Positions 11,131 through 20,303 are shown, counted from the stretch's first letter. The stretch is DNA of 35,243 nucleotides from Scenedesmus sp. ARA3 (GCA_004335835.1 RWJK01001705.1:4688-39930), one strand, 5' to 3'. The notes: generated by a model not told the origin, from the sequence alone. Program-made: numbers and translations.

Positions 11131-14100
11131 TGCAGGTGGCTGGTTGCTGCACGCCGCAGTCCTGATGCTGTGCTGCAGCGGCTCAGCAATGCCTGGGGCA
11201 GTGGCCTGCCTGGGCCCGCTGTTGCCACAAGGTCACACAACACTCAGCAACACTGCTGCTGCTGCTGCTGCTGCTGTCTGCAGGTGGCTCATTGCTGCGC
11301 GCCACAAGCCTGATGCTCTGCTGCAGCTCCATGTCACTGACAGACACGGTTTTGCTCCTGGCATGTTGCATGCAGGTGGCTGGTTGCTGCGCGCCGCAGC
11401 CCTGATGCGCTGCTGCAGCGTCTGTCCACTGCTTGGGGTGGTGGGCTGCCCGGGCCTGCTGCTGCTGCAAGGCCACACACAACTCAGCGACACTGCTGCT
11501 GCTGCTGCTGCCTGCTGCTGCTGTTTGCAGGTGGCTGGTTGCTGCGCGCCGCAGCCCTGATGCCCTGCTGCAGCGCCTCAGCAGCGCCTGGGGTGGCGGG
11601 CTGCCCGGGCCTGCTGCTGCCACAAGGCCACATACAACTCAGTGACACTGCTGTTGCTGCTGCTGCTGCTGCTGCTTGCAGGAGTCTGGTCATTGCGCCC
11701 TTCAGCCTTTATGCTTTGCTGCAGCTCCATGTCATCACTGATAGACACGGTTTTGATCCTGACATGTTGCATGCAGGTGGCTGGTCGTGGCCCTCCGCAG
11801 TCCTGATGCGCTGCTGCAGCGCCTGTCCACTGCCTGGGGTGGCGGCCTGCCCGGGCCTGCTGCTGCTGCGCTGGCTGCTGCTGCCGGCCTGGCAGCTGGT
11901 GGCGTGCTGGGGGAGAGCCAGCTGCAAGAGGTGCTGGATGCAATGCAGGGCCTGGCTGGTGGGAGCAGCAGGTGCGATTTCTTTTTGTGTTATCAAGTGC
12001 AGCTGTTGCTGATGGCTGTAGCATGTGTGTAGTCTGGCTGCCAGCCTGGCTGCTGGTGGTGCGCTTGGGGAGAGTCAGCTGCAGGAGGTGCTGGACGCTA
12101 TGCAGGAGCTGGCTGGTGGCAGCAGCAGGTGCGATTTCTGTTACACAAACACAGCTGTAGTAGCATGAATTTGACTTGCAGCAGCAGCAGCAGCAGCAGC
12201 AGCAGAGGGGTCCTGGGCAAGAGTGAGCTGCAGGAGGTGCTGGATGCAATACAGGGACTGGCTGGTGGCAGCAGCAGGTAACAACTCTATCACTTGCAGC
12301 TGTTACTGATGGCTGTAGCATGTGTGTAGTATGGCTGCTGGTGGTGTGCTTGGGGAGAGCCAACTGCAGGAATTGCTCGACGCAATGCAGGGCCTGGCAG
12401 GTGGCAGCAGCAGGTGCGGAAATAAGAAGATGCTGCCGCTGGTGCTGGTAGCAACATGTAGCAGCCATTCTTGTAGTGGCAGGGTGTATGTTGAAAAGCG
12501 CAGGTGGTGCTGGCTGTTGCTTGCAATACCTTGTGGCTGACGTGTAACATGTGTTAGCTGGTAGTTGGTGGGTGATGATCATTGAACACAAGGCAGCCGC
12601 ATGCAGAGCGGCTGCTGTGCAAACTGCTGAGCCACTGCTGCTGCTTTCTGATAAGACCTTTCAGAAATGTGATGTATGTTATGTTTGCACGTTTGCAGGT
12701 CATCCTCTGTTGCAGCTGCTGCCGTCACTGCGCTGTCGCGGCTGCTGCCAGTGCTGCACCCTTCCGACTGGTCAAACAAGGAGGCGTTAGTCAACGTGTT
12801 ACATAACACCCTGATGGATTGCTGCTGCGACCCGGGCAGCAGCGACAGCACCGGAGACCTTGCAGCAGCAGCTGTCGCAGCACTTGGCTATGCTGGTGTG
12901 ATGCTGCTGCAGTATCAGCATGACGATGCTCTGTTTGGTCCAAACAACAGCAGCAGCAGCAACAGCAGCAGCAGCAGTTCAACTGACCGCAGCTTAGCAC
13001 TCGGCTGCAGCTGCCTTGGCATGCTGCTGAGCTGCCTGCAGGGCCTCTGGGCTGGTCAAACCTTCGGTCAAACCTCCGGTCAAACCTCCGGTCAAAGTTT
13101 GACCATGCAGCAGGCTGTCAGCGCTGTGCTGCAGCAGCTTCCTGCAAGCTGCAGGGACTCTGTGATGGTTCAGGAGCTGAGCTTCAGCCAGGTGGGTTTC
13201 CAAACTTTTGTGTAAGAGCAAGGTTTGTTATAGTTGTTGTCAGGCAAGCACCGCACGCCAGCATCACAGGTGACAAGTGGGACCCAGCTAGGTGTGCTGC
13301 AGGCATGCTTTGCCAGAACAGTGATGGTCCAGGAGCTGAGCTTCAGCCAGGTGGGGGTGCTGTACAAGTTTTGTGGGGCAGCATACGCTCTCTGGTTGGT
13401 GAGCAAGTCCAATCCTTACGTTCTGTTGGCATGTCAACAGCTTCAGGTTAGGTTGTCTGCAGTCCGCCCTGTGCTCACTTGCAACACAACCGCCTGCAAT
13501 GCATCTGCTGTTGCTTGCAGGATCAGCTGGGCTGCACTGACTTGACAGAGGCAGCACTGCGCGGCACCTGCTGCCTGATGACAACACACAAACGCCTGCG
13601 CTGGTTTTGCTGCTGCACCTGCTGTTGCTTGCAGGACCAGCTGGGGTGCGCTGACTTGGGAGCTGCAGCGCTGCGCGGCACCTGCTGCTCACCAACAACA
13701 CTCAACCACATGCGTTGTGTCTGCTGCTGTGTCTGGTATTGCTTGCAGGACCAGCTGGGCTTTGCTGAATTGGCAGCAGCAGCACTGCGCGGCACCTGCT
13801 GCCTGCTAACACACACATGCACATGCTCTGGCTCTGCTGCTGTGTCTGCTATTGCCTGCAGGACCAGCTGGGGTGCGCTGATTTGGCAGCAGCAGCACTG
13901 CGGGGCACCTGCTGCGTGCTTGCAGCTCTGCACAGCAGGACAGCAGCAGCAGCAACAGCAGCTGGCACGGCAGAGTCAGCAGCAAATGCAGCAGCAGCAG
14001 CACTTGCAGGACATGTGCTGCAGCAGCTGCAGCATCTTGCAAGAACTGCCGCAACTGCTCATTCAGATGCAGATAACGCCAGGAGGCTGGCTGTTGCAGC

Positions 14101-16303
14101 GGCTGCGCCTGCTGCTGCAGCTGCTGCGCTGGCGTGCAACTGCCTGAGCCAGCAGCAGCTGGCAGCGGCAGCACAGCAAGCTCAGCAGCTGGCAAGCACT
14201 GCTGGTGTTGATGGTCGGCTGGGTGGTGCTGCTGCTATGGCGTGGGTGCAGCTGGCATGCATGCGGATGTGCAGCAGCAGCAGCAGCGTCAGTGATGAGG
14301 TGAGCTGCTGTGGTCAACCTGTTGGTCAAAGGCTCTTGGCTACAAAGCTGCACTGCTTGCAGGAGTTAAACTGTGATGCTTTGATGTCTTTCAGGTGCTC
14401 ACAGTCCTCAAGAAGCAATCACATTGCAGCTGTGGCAACATGCCACTGTACGATTGATGCTGTTTGCAGCTGACCTTTGATCACCCACAAACAGCAGCTT
14501 GCATATTGTTTGGCTTTACTGTATGTAAGCACCACATTCTGCAAGAGCGTCATTGGGATCCACCTGCTTACTCACTATGCCGCCAACCGCCATCCCGGTC
14601 AACCCTGGTCAACCCTGGTCAAACTTCCCGCCCTCCAGGAGCTGTCCCACATGGTTGACTGGCTCGCAGCAGCAGCCACCGCGCAGCTGCCTGCTGCTGC
14701 TGGCGTGGCAGCGGGTGCTGCTGCAGGACTGGCGCTGCTACTGGGCGGGGAGGTTGCTGCTGGCAGCTGCGGCGAATGGACTTCAAGCCTCATGGCAGCA
14801 GCAGCAGCAGCAGCAGGGTCAGCAGCAGGAGGGTCATCAGGAGGGTCATCATTTGGTACTGCGCTAGGCAGCAGCAGCGGCAGTAGTCAAGGCAGGTGGG
14901 GGTTGTTGGGGCCTAAAGGTAGCAACAGCCTGCTGAGGCTGCAGATGGCTCGCAGTTGTGTTAAGGCACTGGAAGCAGCTGCTGCTGTGCGAGGCAGCAG
15001 CAGCAGCAGCAGCAGCAGCAGGGTGGCGCCTCTGGCTGCCTGGCTGCTGGCAGCAGTGTGCAGCAGCGCTAAAGGCAGCAAAGCAGCAGCAGCAGCAACA
15101 GGTGTTGGCAGCAGCTCTAGACAGGAGCAGCAAGGAGGCAGGCGACGTGAAACTAGCAGCAGTGCTGCTGCTGCTGCTGCTGCTGCTCCAGCTCTGGCCT
15201 TGTACCCTGCTGCTGGTGCCTTGAGGCCTCTCGCTGACAAGGCTCTAGGGTTCAACCCAGCAGCCGTTCTCAACCCCAGCAGCAGTGGAGATTTGAACGC
15301 AGGCCTGGCAGCAGCGTTTGAAGCAGCCTCATGTGTGAGGTGCCTGGCAGCAGCACCAAGGCTGCCTGCTGCAGACTGGGCTGGACTCTGCAGGCGGCTG
15401 CTGACAGCAGCAGCAGCAGCAGCACCAACAGCAGCAGCAGCAGCAGCAGCAGTACAGCAGCTGCAGGAGGCCGCACTCCAGCTGCTGCTAGCCCACTGCC
15501 ACGTGCCAGCACGCGAGCTGTCCGGGGTTTTGGATGCCTGCCTGAACCCTGCAGGATTCAAGCAGCTGCGGCCTTTCCTGCAAGCGCTGCTGCTGCAGCA
15601 GCTGGGTCCTGTGCTGGCTGCTCTGCCTGTCAACAGAGCAGCTGGGGCCCTGCAGGGCCTGCCACAGCTAGTGCAGGATGTAACAGCAGCAATCGCAAAC
15701 AGCAGCAGCAGCAGCAGCAGTGGTGCAGCGCTGCTGCTGGTGCTATCAGCCTGGGCGGGGCTGGCACAGCTATGCCAAGCAGCAGCAGACAGGGCTGCTC
15801 CAATGCTGCCTGCTGCTAAGCCCCTGACAGCAGCACTGCAGGCAGCAGTAGCTGGCATGGCTGCTGCGCTGCCGCTGCTGCCTGCTGACGTGTCGCCTGG
15901 ACAGCTGACGGCTGTAGTGCAGCAGTCACAGCAGCAGGAGGCAGCGGCAGCGCTTGCTGCGGAAGTGCTGGAGCAGCAGCAGCAGCAGCAGTGGCAGGGC
16001 TTGTCAGCCAGCAGCAGCAGCAGGAGTGGTGAGGTTGCAGATGTACTGCTGGTGTGGAGGGCAGCACTGAGCTGCTTGAGGCTTCTGAACCCTGATGTAC
16101 TGCTTGCAATGACAGCAGTACAACCGCACTCTGCAGCAGCAGGGGCACGGCCTGGCGTTATCACCCAGCAGCAGCAGCAGCAGCAGGTGCGGGCGATCCA
16201 GCTGCGCAGCATGCTTGTGCTGGCTGGCAAGGTCAGCTGGAAGGAGCTTACTGATGCAAAGCATGCCTTCCTAGGCATGCCCTCAGCAGCAGCAGCAGCA
16301 GCT

Positions 16304-16334
<31 letters not shown>

Positions 16335-16870
16335 AAGCACATACGCCAGGTCAGCAGGTGCTGCTGCCACTGGCACTAGCATGTGCTACAGCCCCTCAAG
16401 CAGGCCTACTGCAGCAGCTGCAGGAGCTGCCAGCAGCAGCGGCAGCAGCAGTGCCTGACAATGCAGCACTGCTGGCTGCTGCAATGATAACTGCATGGCA
16501 AGCCGGACTCGGCAGCAGCAGCAGCAGCAGTGTGGTGTCTGATGCAGCTGCAGGAGGATCCGCTGCGATAGCAGCAGCAGCAGCGGCAGCAGCAGCAGTA
16601 GATGTACAGCTGACAGCAACTGGCCCGCTGCAGCTGCTGCAGCTGCCAGCAGTGCTACCGCAGCTTCTGTCTTGCTCGCGGGTGATGGGCAGCAAGCAGG
16701 GTTTTGCGGAGACGGTGTGCAGGGTTCTGCTGGATATCAGGGTTCAGCCGCGGCTTGACCGGGGTTTAGGGCTCAGGCTGCATGCTGCTGTGGCTGCTGT
16801 AAGGGAGGCGCTGCCCAGCAGTGGCAGCAGCTGCTGGCAGGAGCTGCTGATGCAGGCAACACGACCGTGA
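3362..16870 (+). CDS. Focadhesin/RST1-like giant helical-repeat protein, 13 exons, 2,368 aa
   Basis: The exons I place are 3362-3529, 3929-3998, 4276-4332, 4450-5170, 5455-5788, 6230-7437, 7654-7720, 8542-8976, 9854-10542, 11777-11971, 12699-13191, 13862-14299 and 14639-16870. Every border is GT-AG, all phases match and the total is 7,107 nt with one terminal stop. The protein is HEAT/ARM-like, rich in Ala, Leu, Gln and Ser. Family signs are an N-terminus of the type ...LFRRQAAYGVFALLQAQ, the string GLELLGSLTACLQ followed by VAAIGLTALDTLLERDDLDF-YKAW, then LLRRGVMDAAA, VRAAAYASLAAWPL and WESFMRRW. This order matches what I remember of animal FOCAD and plant RST1 (each about 1,800 aa); triplet runs explain the greater length. 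RST1 bridges the cytoplasmic exosome and the SKI complex, and FOCAD stabilises SKI; this role is inferred here. Start ATG is in a good context after an upstream stop-rich region. The exon at 6230-7437 contains a short AGGGTTTAGGGTTTGGG run at 7371-7387. Exon 2-4 borders rest on phase only. Confidence 0.72.
4342..4395. repeat. (CAG)18 microsatellite in an intron of the FOCAD-like gene
   Basis: Eighteen uninterrupted CAG units directly follow the donor at 4333 (AGCAG|GTGCGC). In the phase-consistent model they lie in the 117-bp intron 4333-4449 rather than coding for poly-Ala or poly-Gln. Confidence 0.85.
5691..6036 (+). repeat. Exon-end duplication, 2 copies, each with a GTGAG donor
   Basis: The last 98 bp of the exon ending at 5788 (GTCAGCAG|GTGAGA) recur in the following intron at 5939-6036 (GCCAGCAG|GTGAGC). 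Only about three bases differ and the spacing is 248 bp. Both copies keep the same reading frame up to a consensus donor. Confidence 0.9.
8088..8660 (+). repeat. Exon-start duplication, 4 copies with AG acceptors
   Basis: Copies of the exon start encoding D-(P/S)-APGVAAIGL..L..LLERDD begin at 8088, 8280, 8406 and 8542, each directly after a CTGCAG or TGTAG acceptor. Only the last (8542) runs on into the long exon. In the first copy the Phe codon of DLDFYK is a TGA, so using it would truncate the protein. The second and third have diverged to DVGFYK and DPNIYK and lose the long frame soon after. Confidence 0.9.
8846..9720 (+). repeat. Exon-end duplication, 4 copies with GT donors
   Basis: The segment encoding GLVVAGWVALLR.G.MDAAAC.EAAGALVVLLRLC ends at donors at 8976, 9202, 9451 and 9720. 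The sequence there is GCACAG|GT in the first three and AGAAG|GT in the fourth. Spacings are 226, 249 and 269 bp. The later copies are eroded at their 5' side and partly replaced by GGCATGGCAT runs (about 9620-9650), but the last 80-100 bp before each donor remain similar. Confidence 0.85.
10747..11880 (+). repeat. Exon-start duplication, 8 copies each after a (CTG)n-TTGCAG-type acceptor
   Basis: The exon start encoding (R)WLVAARRSPDALLQRLSTAW-GGGLPGPAAA recurs after acceptors at 10747, 10964, 11136, 11284, 11376, 11531, 11682 and 11777. The copies at 11284 and 11682 are shortened in the same way and share a tail (GACACGGTTTTG...GCATGTTGCATGCAG), so a multi-copy block was itself duplicated. 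Most copies are preceded by CTG repeats that serve as the intron 3' tract. Only the copy at 11777 continues into the exon that fits the downstream phase. Confidence 0.9.
10870..10956 (+). repeat. (CTG)29 microsatellite forming an intron 3' tract
   Basis: Twenty-nine perfect CTG units end a few bases before the TTGCAG acceptor of the second exon-start copy (10964). Shorter CTG runs precede the other copies (for example before 11136, 11284 and 11682). The run therefore sits where a polypyrimidine tract is expected. Confidence 0.9.
11885..12413 (+). repeat. Exon-end duplication, 4 copies with GT donors
   Basis: The segment encoding AAGGVLGESQLQEVLDAMQGL-AGGSSR ends at donors at 11971, 12128, 12277 and 12413 (AGCAGCAG|GTGCG or GTAAC). 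Spacings are 157, 149 and 136 bp. The third copy is introduced by a (CAG)n run at about 12179-12205. The first is the end of the exon starting at 11777; the others lie in the following intron. Confidence 0.88.
13063..13104 (+). repeat. 12-bp minisatellite inside a coding exon
   Basis: Nearly four units of GGTCAAACCTCC encode a GQTSGQTSGQS stretch in the exon 12699-13191. A similar CTGGTCAACC repeat lies before the acceptor of the last exon at about 14597-14625. Confidence 0.8.
13155..13350 (+). repeat. Exon-end duplication, 2 copies with GTGGG donors
   Basis: The last about 35 bp of the exon ending at 13191, encoding VMVQELSFSQ before GTGGGT, recur in the intron and end at 13350 before GTGGGG. 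Spacing is 159 bp. Confidence 0.85.
13521..13915 (+). repeat. Exon-start duplication, 4 copies in a very regular 113-114 bp array
   Basis: Exon starts encoding DQLGCADL.AAALRGTCC follow TTGCAG or CTGCAG acceptors at 13521, 13635, 13749 and 13862. The spacing is 114, 114 and 113 bp, so each unit contains the exon edge plus the short intron piece before it. Only the 13862 copy runs on in frame for 438 bp to the donor at 14300. Confidence 0.9.
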
Positions 16871-17290
16871 TTGGGGCTACTGTGCGCCCTCATTGTTTTG
16901 GAGATTGGACCGACTGGCTATCACTGCTCGCAACACAGTTCAATTCCTTGTTTGCTGGCAGCAGCTGCTGGCAGGAGCTGCTGATGCAAGCAACACGGCT
17001 GTCATGGGGCTGTGATGTGCGCATGCGTGATGCTAAAGTGATGCCTGTGGCTGCTGTGAGGGAGGTGTTGCCTAGCAGTGGCAGCAGCTGCTGGCAGGAG
17101 CTGCTGATGCAGGCAACACGACCGTGATGGGGCTGCTGTGCCGCACACCAACGCATGCATGCGTGATGCCAAAGTGATGCCTGCAGCACGGCTGTAGACA
17201 TAGGTTTCACATGAGTCTTCATTGTAGATGTAAGCCGAGGACACATGATGGGGCTGCTGTGCGCATGCGTGACGCCAAAGTGTGTCTTGA
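16786..17290 (+). repeat. Duplicated 3' end of the FOCAD-like gene, about 3 copies including the stop codon
   Basis: The block encoding the C-terminus GSSCWQELLMQATRP* occurs at 16786-16870, in shortened form near 16958-17010 (no stop), and again at 17047-17127 with the same TGA. The CTGCTGGCAG core is spaced 134 and 123 bp apart. A linked 3'-UTR motif (GATGGGGCTGCTGTGCGCAT...GCCAAAGTG) is repeated up to about 17290. Confidence 0.85.
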
Positions 17291-17608
17291 GGCACGGGGG
17301 TGTGAAGGTTCAGCTCCTCTGCAGCTGCTCCATATTTTTGGTCCGGGTGCTGGGCGCCGCCTGCATAGGGCTTGTGGTAAGGCAGCGCCTCACGTCCCCA
17401 GCAATTGGGTCCGCTCAAATGTGGCGGTGGTGACGTGCCAGTAGGATTCCGCACTCCCTGGTAAGAAACAAGTACTACTGCTAGTAGCGTGATGGCATCA
17501 ACAAGTCACACTTGAAATTCAAGCTGAGCAGAAGCAACGCTGCTGTCACTGTGGATTCTTCTCTGCCCACTGAACCTGCCATCGGGTCCCCAAAAGAACG
17601 ACGATATA

Positions 17609-17613
17609 TGTAA
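17609..17613 (+). terminator. Candidate TGTAA poly(A) signal for the FOCAD-like gene
   Basis: TGTAA is the usual chlorophyte poly(A) signal. This one follows the duplicated 3'-end region, about 740 nt after the stop, in ATATATGTAACTTTC. A similar context (AAAAAGAAC...GTGTAACTTC) surrounds the TGTAA at 19842. Confidence 0.4.
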
Positions 17614-17992
17614 CTTTCACCGGCTAGTGCTACTGCTACCGGTGCCACTCTGCAAGTCCTGCTCAGGCAACAGTGCCATTGACTGGCTGACTGTCACTAT
17701 GTACGTGACAGTACGGTGCGGTGGACGCCCCGTACACGTGGTCCAGATTAAAGTTATAAAAACATAGCAATCATGGCAAAATGCGAAAACATGCACTACT
17801 GCTTCAGTTCGCGAGAGCAATTGCGGTAATCTAGTGTGAGGGGGTTTTGTTGGATCAGCCGGAGCTTTTTTGCGGCACACCCGGGGCCCTTGCTGTCTCA
17901 TCGTGAACGATGGTCGTTCTAGCTTAGTTTAAAACATCCGGTAGAAAGTCCTGCTGCTCCACCACGGCTTCTCCCATGTTCTGGTCCGCTCG
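17614..17992. other. Intergenic stretch without a recognisable gene
   Basis: Nothing with convincing coding character was seen on either strand. The minus-strand frame at 17617-17901 has no repeats, motifs or splice borders that support it. The first exon or promoter of the next plus-strand gene probably lies here. Confidence 0.4.
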
Positions 17993-18119
17993 GTGGCAAT
18001 CGCAGTTGATTCATCTTCACCGTGCCGACCTCGGCGCCCTGTTAAGCTGATACTTGGCTCCTGCTGCCTGCTTGAGTTGATAGGTGAGTGTGCTGCATAC
18101 ATTCACTGCACTGCAGCAG

Positions 18120-18165
<46 letters not shown>

Positions 18166-19683
18166 TCCACAGGGGCCGTCAGCTGGCCTGCAGCATGACC
18201 TCTTTGTCTTTATACATAGATGTTTTTTTTCTAATGTTTTGCAAATCCACGCTGGTCAGACCCAAGCTGCACAATAGCAGCAGCACAGAAAAGCAAGCAG
18301 CTGCCCACGCAGCACACAGCATCCCCCAGCAATCCATGTTTTACGGCGGCGGCAGCAGCAGCAGCAGCAGTGCGAAACTGCACAAGCTCATCACCTGCAA
18401 TGCGTGTGCAGGACCCCCTTCTATCGCTGTGACCGTCAAGCAGAGTCAGTGAGGACGCCACACGATGCAGAGGGTGTATCGTACGTGTTGTGATTGTGCA
18501 GCTTGCACTTTTCGAGCAGTGCTAGCCTTCAGGCACCTCCTCTCAGACTCTGAGAGGAGTGGCAGTGTCATTTCATCATGCTCAGATATCATAACAGCAC
18601 TTGGCACTAGGCTGCCTTAATCCACACTCACAACAGCTGCAGCTCATCCGCTCTTATGCTTATAAGATCATAGCATTATGATGCTATGCTTCCTGCTAGA
18701 ACTGTGCTGCCGGAATGTCTGTGTCGTCGCAGTCGGCGCCAACCCCTGGCAGCTGCAGAGTGGCTACGTCAACCCACTCAACCGCGCAGCAGGCGTGGCT
18801 TCGCGCGCTTCGACCGGTACAGAGTGCCTCCTGCTGGTCAACTGGAGCTTAGCAGACGATTTCGAGGGCCTCTGGCAGCCTCCACTCCCGGAATTTGACG
18901 GTAGTGTGCTGGACTTCATTGAGCCACTAGTGAAGGAAGTTGTCACAGCTCATGGCTGTGAGATCACAGACGTACAATTTGTCCTCAAGGCACGGTGAGC
19001 AGCAAGCACGGCCTGGGTATGCCTTCGAGTATGCACTCAAAAGAGAAACCTCAGGAATTGGGGCAGCTGCATCACACAAATGTTCAAGCATTAGAGATTT
19101 GGTTGCAGTCGTGTGGTTTTGAAGAGCGCATCATCATCATCATGTTACTCATCAAGCCATAGCATCAACTTGAAGAGCGCATGCCGTTTCAAATCCTAAG
19201 AGTTCCAGCAAGTGTTCAATTAATCCTTGCCACCAACCAACACGTGTTATTCTGCACTCCTACCTATTGTTACTCTTGGCCTAAGCTGGATTGGGAGGCC
19301 TGCATACCAATCACCCGTGTTGTTGCTGTTGTTGCTGTTTGATCAGGTGGGACCTTGCCGGGCGCCTATTCCACATCAGCAACAGTCAGGCCAACCCAGT
19401 GACATTTGGCAGCCTGCAGAGTGATGCATTTGAGGCTATCAAGGCTGCTTTTGAGGCAGCGGGCACCAACCCTTGGGAGGGGTTCACCTGCACCCAGATA
19501 CGCATCCACCTTATAGATTCGGCCGTTGACAGCAGGGGCTGGGGCACCTTCCACCTGGGTTGCTGCCCTCTTAGCGGCGAGACCGCCCGCGACCTTATGC
19601 TGGCACTGATGTGCAAACTCTGGAAGAAGGACGAGTACCTGCAGTACAAGAAGGGGGAAGATGAGGGTCTCTTGAGCATGTAG
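17993..19683 (+). CDS. Spliced gene of unknown function (5' end not resolved)
   Basis: Three exons join in phase: up to 18083 (donor GTGAGT), 18733-18994 (donor GTGAGC) and 19347-19683 (acceptor GATCAG), giving about 229 residues ending in TAG. The frame of the first piece is open from 17945 but has no ATG, so the start probably lies in an undetected upstream exon; 17993 is a GTG. The middle exon encodes a hydrophobic/acidic stretch (LLVNWSLADDFEGLWQPPLP, then VLDFIEPLVKEVVTAHGCEI). The last encodes WDLAGRLFHISNSQANPVTF, AFEAIKAAFEAAGTNPWEGF, and a Lys/Asp/Glu-rich end. Composition is balanced and free of triplet runs, unlike its neighbours, which supports real coding. I recognise no family. 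A small inserted sequence lies in its second intron (19119-19182). The first exon is the least certain part. Confidence 0.55.
18126..18164. repeat. (CAG)13 microsatellite
   Basis: Thirteen CAG units shortly after the donor at 18084, in the putative first intron of the gene at 17993-19683. Confidence 0.85.
18537..18559. repeat. Short perfect inverted repeat (10-bp arms, 3-nt loop)
   Basis: CTCCTCTCAG and CTGAGAGGAG flank ACT. The hairpin lies in the putative first intron of the gene at 17993-19683. A second small inverted repeat (CATAGCAT/ATGCTATG) is at about 18669-18688. No role is evident. Confidence 0.7.
19119..19182 (+). mobile_element. Miniature inserted sequence, copy 1: 38 bp between 13-bp direct repeats
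   Basis: TTGAAGAGCGCAT occurs at 19119-19131 and again at 19170-19182. The 38 bp between them are (CAT)4 followed by GTTACTCATCAAGCCATAGC and ATCAAC. The same core occurs in reverse at 22051-22092 between a different 13-bp direct repeat. The pattern is that of a target-site duplication around a tiny insertion. It lies in an intron. Confidence 0.7.
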
Positions 19684-19841
19684 AGGGGATGCCTCATAGC
19701 ACAGCTGGTGTGGTGAAAGGACCGCTGAAAGGACCGCTGGTCCTTGTCTTGGTCTTGACTCTGTTTGCCCAATGAGCATGTCATTGGCTCCCCAACAGGC
19801 GAGATGGGTCCCCCTTGGTAACCCAAAAAGAACACGGCGTG

Positions 19842-19846
19842 TGTAA
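19842..19846 (+). terminator. Candidate TGTAA poly(A) signal
   Basis: TGTAA about 160 nt after the stop of the gene ending at 19683, in the context CGTGTGTAACTTCC. Confidence 0.45.
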
Positions 19847-20303
19847 CTTCCTAAGTGTGGTGGGTGGGTGCAGCCGCACCACGCTGTTGGATGTATCAAA
19901 TTGCATTTGATACTTGAAGGAAGAGTTGATCGGCTCGGCTCCAGGGTGAGAATGGATGTTTCGGCGTGCAGGATCGGATGACAGAAGCGTTTTATTGCGG
20001 CTTTGGTTGCAGGACACGTAGTCATTTGTATATTAGAGTGTTGCGGCTTTGCAAGTTGGTTGTAAGATCAGCGGATGGTGTTGCAGCAGTGGCTGCAATT
20101 GTTGCAGCTACTTGGTTGTGGGGGTCATGGGGCGGCTGCATGCAGCCATCTCTCAAATCAGCCTGCAGCTGCAAACACGACATCCAGGCTGCAAGCCTGC
20201 GCAACACTGCTGCAGCACTGCAGGTGCTGGGAATTGTGTTGGCATGGATGTACTGCATTTGCTGCAACTCACAGCAGCCCTGAGAGAACCTTGGTTACTG
20301 ACA
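19847..20303. other. Intergenic stretch without a recognisable gene
   Basis: No ORF with family motifs or splice borders was found between the convergent genes ending at 19683 (plus) and 20345 (minus). A TTACA at 20304-20308 (TGTAA on the minus strand), 37 bp beyond the stop of A2, is a plausible poly(A) signal for that gene. Confidence 0.4.

Noticed and set aside
11578..12591. 337-codon minus-strand frame, Cys/His/Thr-rich
   Set aside because: It spans exon-edge repeats and introns of the plus-strand gene and has no conserved motif.
10747..13915. Regularly spaced repeats resembling a CRISPR array
   Set aside because: Units are exon edges with splice sites, variably spaced and coding in frame; the organism is eukaryotic and the 'spacers' are CTG-rich intron sequence.
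14887..16278. 463-codon open frame on the minus strand
   Set aside because: It is the antisense of the FOCAD-like last exon. GC-rich triplet DNA stays open in several frames, and the plus frame has the splice and family evidence.
3362..16870. Identity as GCN1 or another HEAT giant
   Set aside because: Considered because of the ARM/HEAT look, but the DFYKAW - LLR.G.MDAA order and the FMRRW motif fit my memory of FOCAD/RST1 better. A profile search would decide.
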